A stretch of 9,550 bases of DNA from Defluviitaleaceae bacterium. GTDB taxonomy: Bacteria; Bacillota; Clostridia; Lachnospirales; WRAA01. The translations under genes and the position numbers were made by a program. The notes below the pieces were generated by a model. The model did no database searches. It was not told where the DNA came from and saw only the letters and a program-made list of their open reading frames with translations. Positions 5,270-9,550 of the stretch are shown here, piece by piece. Numbering within the stretch: the stretch's first letter is position 1; every line of letters starts with the position of its first letter. The stretch covers positions 1 through 9,550 of the forward strand of contig WRAA01000061.1 of assembly GCA_009780445.1 (NCBI GenBank), read 5' to 3'.

Positions 5270-7311
5270 GTCATGCTCACCATCCCGATGGACTGAATTT
5301 CAGCTTTAGGGTCAATTTCGTTATAGGACAGGACAACAAGATCCGGGGCAACCTGTTCCACCAAGCGCTTGAAGTAGATACGCACTATCGGCGAAGTAAG
5401 TATGATCGGCTGGAGACCCATGGAGGTAAGCTTCTGCGTCTCGCTGTTTAAGTTGTCGAAGATGCGCTGTGTTGTGGAGGGGTCCAGCGCGACATAGGAA
5501 CCCTGTTCCGTGGCCTGCACACTGCCCATGATACGCTGTTCCAAATCCGGATCCAGCGTAAGCACGTTGTTGATACGGTCGTCGAAGAACTTGCGCGATA
5601 TTGCGCGGCGCAGCGCCTGCCTCACATATTCGCTTAACATGTCGGTGTCGCGGGTTACGTGGGCATAGTTCGCCAGTGTGTCCAGTATCGTGGCGAGGTC
5701 GCGGATGGATATGCCTTCGTGCAAGAGATTCGCCAGGACCTTCTGCACGTCGCCAATGGTCATCATGCGCGGGATAAGTTCGTCCACCAAGACCTGATTC
5801 TGCTCCTTCACGTTGTCGATAAGCGTCTGAACGTCCTGGCGCGACAGAAGCTCGTGCAGGTGCGAACGGATGATCTCCGTCATGTGCGTCGCGATAATCG
5901 CCGGCGGGTCTACCACCGTGTAGCCCAGAGCCTCGGCGCGTTCGCGCTGTGTTTCCGATATCCACAGAGCCGGCAAGCCCAAGTACGGCTCTACAGTCTC
6001 GATACCATCTATCTCTTCCTCCACATAACCCGGGTTCATGGCCATGTAGTGGTCGAACATTATGTCGCCTCCCGCAACTTCCACGCCCTTTATAAGGATG
6101 CGGTACTGGTTCGGCGAAAGTTTTATGTCGTCCCGCAAGTGTATCACCGGCACTATCACACCCAGCTCCAGGGCTATCTGCCGCCGTATCATCACGATAC
6201 GGTCGAGAAGGTCGCCGCCCTGCGCGGGGTCTGCCAGAGGTATCAGGCCGTAGCCGAACAACAGCAGGATCTGGTCTACGTTAAGCAGTGATACGATGTT
6301 CTCCGGCCGGCGTATCTCCGCGGTTTCCACTTCCTCGGCCGAAATCTCTTCCTTTATTTCGTCAACAATTTGTCTGCGGCTCTGTATCTGCGAAGCGACG
6401 ATAAGCACGACACCCATCGGCACGAACACAACGCCCGGCAGAGGAGTGAACACGCCAAGGAATACCATCGCCCCGCCAACCAGCAGCAGCACCATCGGAG
6501 TTGACAGCACCTGCTTGGAAAGCGTGCTTGCGATATCGCCTTCGCTCGTGGCCTTGGTAACGATAAAACCCGTGGCGGCCGACGTAAGCAGGGCCGGCAG
6601 CATGTTCACGATACCGTCGCCGATGGACAGCATCATGAACAGCGACGTAGCTTCGCCAATGCTCATGGATTCGCCCGTGGCAAGGCCGGTGGTGCCGAGG
6701 ATGATACCGCCGATTATGTTCACAAACGTGATGATGATGCCCGCGATAGCCTCGCCCTTGACAAACTTGGCGGCACCGTCCATCGCGCCGTAGAAGTTGG
6801 CTTCGTCCTGGATCTTCTTGCGGCGTTTCTTGGCTTCGTCCTCGCCTATCAGCCCGGAGTTCAGATCCGCGTCTATGGCCATCTGCTTGCCCGGCATTGC
6901 GTCCAGCGTAAAGCGCGCGCCAACTTCGGCCACACGCTCCGCGCCCTTGGTGATAACAAGGAAGTTGACGAGCGTCAGGATGAAGAAGATGATAACACCC
7001 AGCACCAGGTTGTCTCCGGCCACAAAACTGCCGAAGGTGGCTATAACCTGCCCGCCGTCGCCCGTGCCCAGGATAAGCCTGGTCGTGGAGATTGTAATGG
7101 CAAGCCGAAACAGCACGGATGTAAGCAACAGTGTCGGAAATGTTGACATCTGCAAGGGTTCCGTGGCGTATACCGCGTTTAGCAGTATGATCATCCCGAT
7201 GGCGATGTTCATCATCAAAATGAAGTCCATCATCCCCGGAGGCGGCGGTATAATGAACACCAGCAGAACAATTATGATAAAGATTCCCAGTGCCAGTTCT
7301 TTGTACTTCAT
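5266..7311 (-). CDS. flhA: Flagellar type III export gate protein FlhA
   Basis: FlhA forms the nonameric ring of the flagellar type III export gate and uses the proton motive force to move rod, hook and filament subunits. The 681-residue protein has the normal length. The N-terminal half has about eight membrane helices (for example residues 6-22, 30-48, 58-76 and 101-121) and PPPPGMMDF near the start. The FHIPEP-family signature RVAEVGARFTLDAMPGKQMA and onward (126-149) matches exactly, and IGDGIVNMLPALLTSA (about 230-245) is another hallmark. From about residue 311 comes the cytosolic domain that receives substrate-chaperone complexes. I choose the ATG at 7309-7311, since AGGTGA lies 8 nt before it; the longer in-frame GTG at 7321-7323 falls inside that site. 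It is the first gene of the minus-strand run; flhB/fliR, often upstream, are not adjacent here. The stop overlaps flhF by 4 nt. Confidence 0.97.
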   Translation of the reverse strand: MKYKELALGIFIIIVLLVFIIPPPPGMMDFILMMNIAIGMIILLNAVYATEPLQMSTFPTLLLTSVLFRLAITISTTRLILGTGDGGQVIATFGSFVAGDNLVLGVIIFFILTLVNFLVITKGAERVAEVGARFTLDAMPGKQMAIDADLNSGLIGEDEAKKRRKKIQDEANFYGAMDGAAKFVKGEAIAGIIITFVNIIGGIILGTTGLATGESMSIGEATSLFMMLSIGDGIVNMLPALLTSAATGFIVTKATSEGDIASTLSKQVLSTPMVLLLVGGAMVFLGVFTPLPGVVFVPMGVVLIVASQIQSRRQIVDEIKEEISAEEVETAEIRRPENIVSLLNVDQILLLFGYGLIPLADPAQGGDLLDRIVMIRRQIALELGVIVPVIHLRDDIKLSPNQYRILIKGVEVAGGDIMFDHYMAMNPGYVEEEIDGIETVEPYLGLPALWISETQRERAEALGYTVVDPPAIIATHMTEIIRSHLHELLSRQDVQTLIDNVKEQNQVLVDELIPRMMTIGDVQKVLANLLHEGISIRDLATILDTLANYAHVTRDTDMLSEYVRQALRRAISRKFFDDRINNVLTLDPDLEQRIMGSVQATEQGSYVALDPSTTQRIFDNLNSETQKLTSMGLQPIILTSPIVRIYFKRLVEQVAPDLVVLSYNEIDPKAEIQSIGMVSMT

Positions 7312-7319
7312 TAATCTGA

Positions 7320-7325
7320 TCACCT
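7320..7325 (-). promoter_or_regulatory. Ribosome binding site AGGTGA that fixes the flhA start
   Basis: AGGTGA on the minus strand is spaced 8 nt from the ATG at 7309-7311. The alternative GTG start at 7321-7323 lies within it, so the shorter reading is preferred. Confidence 0.75.
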
Positions 7326-7347
7326 AAAGTTTTTGTGTTTGCGCTGT

Positions 7348-7373
7348 AGAACCTGTATTTGAATACAGGCTCT
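7348..7373. repeat. 26-bp near-perfect palindrome in the flhA leader
   Basis: Positions 7348-7360 (agaacctgtattt) and 7361-7373 (gaatacaggctct) pair at 11 of 12 positions around a central t/g. Its first ten bases, agaacctgta, are identical to the outer end of the 112-bp element at 2625, so it may be a remnant made of abutted ends of a related element. In the flhA mRNA it would form a hairpin about 22 nt before the ribosome site. No U-run follows, so it is not a standard terminator. Confidence 0.7.
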
Positions 7374-7435
7374 TAGTATGTCCAAACATTGCATAAACTA
7401 CAAAAATAATCCACCGCAACGTCTGTCACACAATC

Positions 7436-7464
7436 ATTATAATCCGGAAAAGTTGTTTAATCAA
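7436..7464 (-). promoter_or_regulatory. Sigma-A-type promoter for the flhA-led flagellar operon
   Basis: On the minus strand, TTGATT (7459-7464) and TATAAT (7436-7441) are separated by exactly 17 nt: 4 of 6 and 6 of 6 consensus bases. Transcription would begin near 7429, leaving a leader of about 118 nt that contains the 26-bp palindrome at 7348-7373. I see no c-di-GMP riboswitch signature in that leader. The rest of the 215-bp flhA/FMN-like-gene gap is AT-rich without a further recognisable site except the mirrored -10 on the other strand (7438-7443). Confidence 0.7.
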
Positions 7465-7526
7465 GACATATTTGCATTCACGCCATAATAAACTTACTTA
7501 TCCTACAACTACAGGGAGTTGAGAAT

Positions 7527-8024
7527 ATGGGTGGCACCAAGATATTTGTGCTTCAGATGAAGCAGATCCGCAAGGTATGCGTAGTCGCCGCGGCGGTGTT
7601 GGTCGCGCTTCTGATTGTGTTGTTCGTGTTCGGCGCGAGGCCGGAGACCACCACCGCACCAGCCTCACCCGCAATGCCCGCGCCGCCGGCGCAGAGGCAG
7701 CAGCAGCCGTCAGGCATAGGCACACCCGCCGCGCCTATGGGCAGCTTCACGCCCGGTACATATTATTCCGAGATCGTACTCTCGAACTCGACGATCGTCG
7801 TCAGCGTTGAAGTGAGCGAAAACTCGATCCTAAACGTGAGTATCTCCGACGCGTATGAGGCGCAGGCGGTGTTCTACCCGCTGATGCAGCCCACCATGGA
7901 CAGTTTGTCCGCCCGGATAATCGAGGCGCAGTCCCTCGATATCGCGCGCGCAGGCAACCACACCTATACGCAGGAAGTGCTGATAACGGCAATACGCGCC
8001 GCTTTGGACTCCGCCCGCAGGTAA
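7527..8024 (+). CDS. Membrane-anchored protein with FMN-binding-like extracytoplasmic domain
   Basis: A 165-residue protein starting at ATG 7527, with GGGAG 8 nt upstream. A short basic N-terminus (KQIRK) precedes one hydrophobic helix (about 18-37), then a Pro/Ala/Gln-rich spacer (39-72). The C-terminal domain (about 74-163) begins FTPGTYYSEIVLSNSTIVVSVEVSENSILNVSIS and ends NHTYTQEVLITAIRAALDSA. This follows the FMN-binding-domain pattern: PGxY, two strands, 'I..V.I', a helix with YPLMQPTMDSL, and a final TYTxxxLLxAIxxAL. The SGAT motif used for covalent flavin attachment by ApbE is not there; the aligned segment reads AGNHTYT. Flavin binding is therefore uncertain. The topology suggests an uncleaved signal anchor with the domain outside the membrane. 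It is divergent from flhA and followed by a palindromic element, so it is probably a single-gene unit. The family assignment rests on pattern only. Confidence 0.6.
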   Translation: MGGTKIFVLQMKQIRKVCVVAAAVLVALLIVLFVFGARPETTTAPASPAMPAPPAQRQQQPSGIGTPAAPMGSFTPGTYYSEIVLSNSTIVVSVEVSENSILNVSISDAYEAQAVFYPLMQPTMDSLSARIIEAQSLDIARAGNHTYTQEVLITAIRAALDSARR

Positions 8025-8033
8025 CGCGTAAAT

Positions 8034-8055
8034 AGACCTCTTTCGAAAGAGGTCT
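8034..8055. repeat. Perfect 22-bp palindrome made of two abutted ends of the neighbouring element
   Basis: Positions 8034-8055 are a perfect palindrome (half-site agacctctttc). Each half equals the terminal 11 bp of the long hairpin at 8059-8220, which starts 3 nt later (one mismatch on that element's left end, none on its right end). It begins 10 nt after the stop codon of the FMN-like gene. It could form a strong hairpin in that transcript, but lacks a following T-run. Confidence 0.85.
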
Positions 8056-8058
8056 GCT

Positions 8059-8220
8059 AGACCTCTTCCGAAACTAGCCGATACCATCTTTGCGGCCAGT
8101 TTCACGCAATGCGTCGTCGCTTCCTTCTAGCGAACCCTGTGGGTTCGCGGCGGCGTCAGCTCCTAGCCTTGCGCGAAACTGCCTCGCAAATCTGGTATCG
8201 TCTAGTTTCGAAAGAGGTCT
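8059..8220. repeat. 162-bp long-hairpin (MITE-like) element upstream of the prenyltransferase gene
   Basis: The left arm (8059 to about 8106) and right arm (about 8172-8220) are inverted copies over about 48 bp, broken by a few mismatches and one single-base indel. The arms read agacctctt-cgaaactag-cgatacca-tttgcg-agtttc-cgcaa from the ends inward. After an unpaired stretch of 20 nt on each side, the centre is a perfect 8-bp hairpin (gcgaaccc, loop tgt, gggttcgc; 8130-8148). The symmetric outer sequence can be extended: aatagacctctttcgaaa at 8031-8048 is the exact inverse of 8206-8223. No reading frame in it looks coding. It resembles a non-autonomous insertion element, and its end sequence recalls IS5-like ends, but I cannot name the family. 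Confidence 0.8.
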
Positions 8221-8221
8221 A

Positions 8222-8250
8222 TTGTAATTTCCTGCTATGTGTGTTATACT
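8222..8250 (+). promoter_or_regulatory. Sigma-A-type promoter for the prenyltransferase-racemase operon
   Basis: TTGTAA (8222-8227) and TATACT (8245-8250) are separated by 17 nt: 4 of 6 and 5 of 6 consensus bases. The predicted start near 8257 gives a leader of about 27 nt before the ATG at 8284. The -35 box begins within the last two bases of the inverted repeat, so the hairpin element directly abuts the promoter. Confidence 0.6.
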
Positions 8251-8283
8251 ATAACAATAATGATTACACGAGAGAAGGCTTGC

Positions 8284-8949
8284 ATGATACAAACCGAGAA
8301 GTTCAAGCGCGTACCGGAACACATAGGCATTATCCCCGACGGCAACAGGCGTTGGGCGTTGGATCATGAGCTTGAGAAGCACGAAGGTTATGCCCACGGC
8401 GTGGATCCCGGCATGAGGCTTGTGGAGCTGTGCGCCGCCTATGGCGTAAAGGAGGCCACATTCTACGCCTTTACGGTGGACAACACCAAGAGGGCGCAGA
8501 CTCAAATACAGGCATATACGCAGGCCTGCATCAACGCTGTGCAAGCCGCCGCAAACCTCGACTACAACATCATGGCGCTCGGCAACAGAGATTCCAAGTT
8601 CTTCCCGCCCGAACTCTACGATTATGCAAACACACGCGTAAGCTACGGCAAGGGTGTGCTGAATCTCAACTTCCTTGTGAACTACAGCTGGAAGTGGGAT
8701 CTGTCACAGCTGGGCGAAGCCGGCGTGTCCGCCGCAAATGTTGAAAAGGGCATTGCGTCCCGCGACATCCCGCGGATGGACATGATAATACGCTGGGGCG
8801 GAAGGCGGCGGCTGAGCGGCTTCCTTCCCGTGCAGTCCGTATACTCCGACTTCTATGTGGTGGAGGACTACTGGCCGGACTTTAAGGACGAACACTTCCT
8901 GGATGCCCTGCGGTGGTATCAGGACTGCGACGTTACGTTAGGAGGATAA
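8284..8949 (+). CDS. Divergent cis-prenyltransferase, undecaprenyl diphosphate synthase family
   Basis: Members condense isopentenyl diphosphate onto an allylic primer to make cis-polyprenyl diphosphates such as the C55 carrier of peptidoglycan synthesis. The ATG at 8284 (AGAAGG 5 nt upstream) gives 221 residues, short for the usual 240-260. Family motifs in order: HIGIIPDGNRRWA (13-25) with the catalytic Asp19; FYAFTVDNTKR, keeping Asn and Arg but losing Trp of NWxR; MALGNRD; LNLNFLVNYSWKWDL in place of the NYGGR segment; and MIIRWGGRRRLSGFLPVQSVYSDFY with WPDF. In E. coli UppS the corresponding stretch is RTGGEHRxSNF...AYxELY. Here the GGE glutamate is arginine and the metal-binding Glu is Asp. 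PDGNRRWA resembles archaeal-type members. This is therefore probably a paralog with altered chain length or substrate, not the housekeeping UppS, which usually sits with cdsA. It is translationally coupled to the racemase gene. Confidence 0.85.
   Translation: MIQTEKFKRVPEHIGIIPDGNRRWALDHELEKHEGYAHGVDPGMRLVELCAAYGVKEATFYAFTVDNTKRAQTQIQAYTQACINAVQAAANLDYNIMALGNRDSKFFPPELYDYANTRVSYGKGVLNLNFLVNYSWKWDLSQLGEAGVSAANVEKGIASRDIPRMDMIIRWGGRRRLSGFLPVQSVYSDFYVVEDYWPDFKDEHFLDALRWYQDCDVTLGG
8940..8945 (+). promoter_or_regulatory. Ribosome binding site AGGAGG of the racemase gene inside the prenyltransferase gene
   Basis: A perfect AGGAGG lies within the last codons (Gly-Gly) of the prenyltransferase, 5 nt before the racemase ATG at 8951. 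The two genes are 1 nt apart (TAA, C, ATG), so translation is expected to be coupled. Confidence 0.85.
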
Positions 8950-8950
8950 C

Positions 8951-9550
8951 ATGAGCACTCACAAACCCGGATCCCTCGGCGTTATCGGCGGGCTTGGCCC
9001 CTTGGCCACGGCGCGCTTCTTCGAGCTGGTGGTGCTTCACACCGAAGCCGCGACAGACCAGGAACACCCCGACATCATCATCTACAACATCCCGCGCATA
9101 CCGGACCGCACGGGCTTCATACTGGGGCGCAGCACACACAGCCCGGGGCCGTACTTAGCCAAGTACGCCAAAAAACTTGCAGACGAAGGCGTGGACGCCA
9201 TCGCCATACCCTGCGTTACGGCCACCCACTTTATCGACGAAGTTGTGGAGCAGGCCGGCGCGAGTGTTATCAACATTGTTGACGAAATCGCCGAACACAT
9301 CCAACGAAGCGGCGCGAAAACCGTGGGCATCATGGCCACCGACGGCACCATTGCCACCGGCATATTCCCGAAACACTTTGAAAAATATGATCTGGCCTGT
9401 GTCGTCCCGGACGAACATCACCAAGCCCTTGTGATGAAAACGATCTTCAAAGGTGTGAAGGCTGGCAAACCTATCGACATCAACGAATTTAACAGCGCGG
9501 CAAAGCACCTCACAGACCGCGGGTGCGACGCGATAGTGCTGGGCTGCACC
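8951..9550 (+). CDS. Aspartate/glutamate racemase-family protein, N-terminal 200 residues, runs off the right edge
   Basis: The family makes D-aspartate or D-glutamate by a cofactor-free two-cysteine mechanism, and includes broad-spectrum amino-acid racemases and related isomerases. The visible 200 residues open with the phosphate/nucleotide-like loop SLGVIGGLGPLATARFF (8-24). The first catalytic cysteine is Cys88 in IAIPCVTATHF (84-94), where most racemases have PCNTAH; the substrate-binding Asn is Val here. The second cysteine is Cys199 in VLGCT, the last residues in the window. VGIMATDGTIATGIF (125-139) is the usual start of the second domain. Both cysteines are present, so racemase or epimerase chemistry is plausible, but the Asn-to-Val change makes the substrate uncertain. 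About 30-40 C-terminal residues are missing. It is the second gene of the operon with the cis-prenyltransferase. Confidence 0.88.
   Translation, partial: MSTHKPGSLGVIGGLGPLATARFFELVVLHTEAATDQEHPDIIIYNIPRIPDRTGFILGRSTHSPGPYLAKYAKKLADEGVDAIAIPCVTATHFIDEVVEQAGASVINIVDEIAEHIQRSGAKTVGIMATDGTIATGIFPKHFEKYDLACVVPDEHHQALVMKTIFKGVKAGKPIDINEFNSAAKHLTDRGCDAIVLGCT

Noticed and set aside
7348..7373. Intrinsic terminator on the minus strand before flhA
   Set aside because: The stem is good, but no U-run follows on either strand, and it lies between a promoter and the gene it should serve.
7320..7430. c-di-GMP (GEMM) riboswitch in the flhA leader
   Set aside because: Such riboswitches precede flagellar operons in some Clostridia, but I find none of the conserved GEMM blocks here, and the leader of about 110 nt is AT-rich with only a simple palindrome.
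7472..7500. Plus-strand promoter TTGCAT-17-TACTTA for the FMN-like gene
   Set aside because: The -10 matches consensus at too few bases to support the call; the mirrored TATAAT at 7438-7443 is a better though also incomplete candidate.
8109..8369. Plus-strand open frame (86 codons) across the right half of the hairpin element
   Set aside because: It is generated by the palindromic sequence, overlaps the prenyltransferase start in another frame and has no ribosome site.

Overview
The window looks like chromosomal DNA from a flagellated Gram-positive bacterium, most likely a member of the Clostridia. The reasons are the gene order flhA-flhF-flhG-(PilZ)-cheC-cheD-x-fliA on one strand, which follows the Bacillus/Clostridia fla/che operon, the CheC/CheD adaptation pair, and strong Shine-Dalgarno sequences of the AGGAGG type. 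GC is moderate (judged by eye, slightly above 50%), and ATA isoleucine codons are common. No species can be named from the sequence alone.

Layout. Positions 1-7311 are a single co-directional run on the minus strand, read from right to left: flhA (export gate), flhF (SRP-type GTPase), flhG (MinD-type ATPase), a YcgR-like PilZ c-di-GMP receptor, cheC, cheD, a small two-helix membrane protein, and the first 95 codons of fliA (sigma-28), which leaves the window at its left edge. flhA/flhF overlap by 4 nt, flhF/flhG are 7 nt apart, and most other gaps are short. The 150-bp flhG-pilZ gap is the exception and holds a long-hairpin repeat. A good sigma-A-type promoter (7436-7464, minus strand) lies about 120 nt before flhA, so flhA appears to open this transcription unit. 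The genes cheB, cheA and cheW, which often sit between flhG and cheC in related operons, are absent here; the pilZ-cheC junction holds only a 19-bp tandem repeat.

Positions 7527-9550 are on the plus strand and face away from flhA. They hold a membrane-anchored protein with an FMN-binding-like extracytoplasmic domain, then a 190-bp palindromic element, then a two-gene operon with its own promoter: a divergent cis-prenyltransferase (UppS family) and, coupled 1 nt downstream, an aspartate/glutamate racemase-family protein cut by the right edge.

The left part builds and controls motility: FlhA/FlhF/FlhG cover export and placement of flagella, the PilZ protein couples c-di-GMP to motor function, CheC/CheD adjust chemotaxis, and FliA switches on late genes. 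The right part looks like envelope or lipid-carrier and D-amino-acid metabolism. The least ordinary material is the family of intergenic hairpin elements (2625-2736, 7348-7373, 8031-8223), the symmetric -10 between flhA and its divergent neighbour, and the atypical motif residues in the prenyltransferase/racemase pair.
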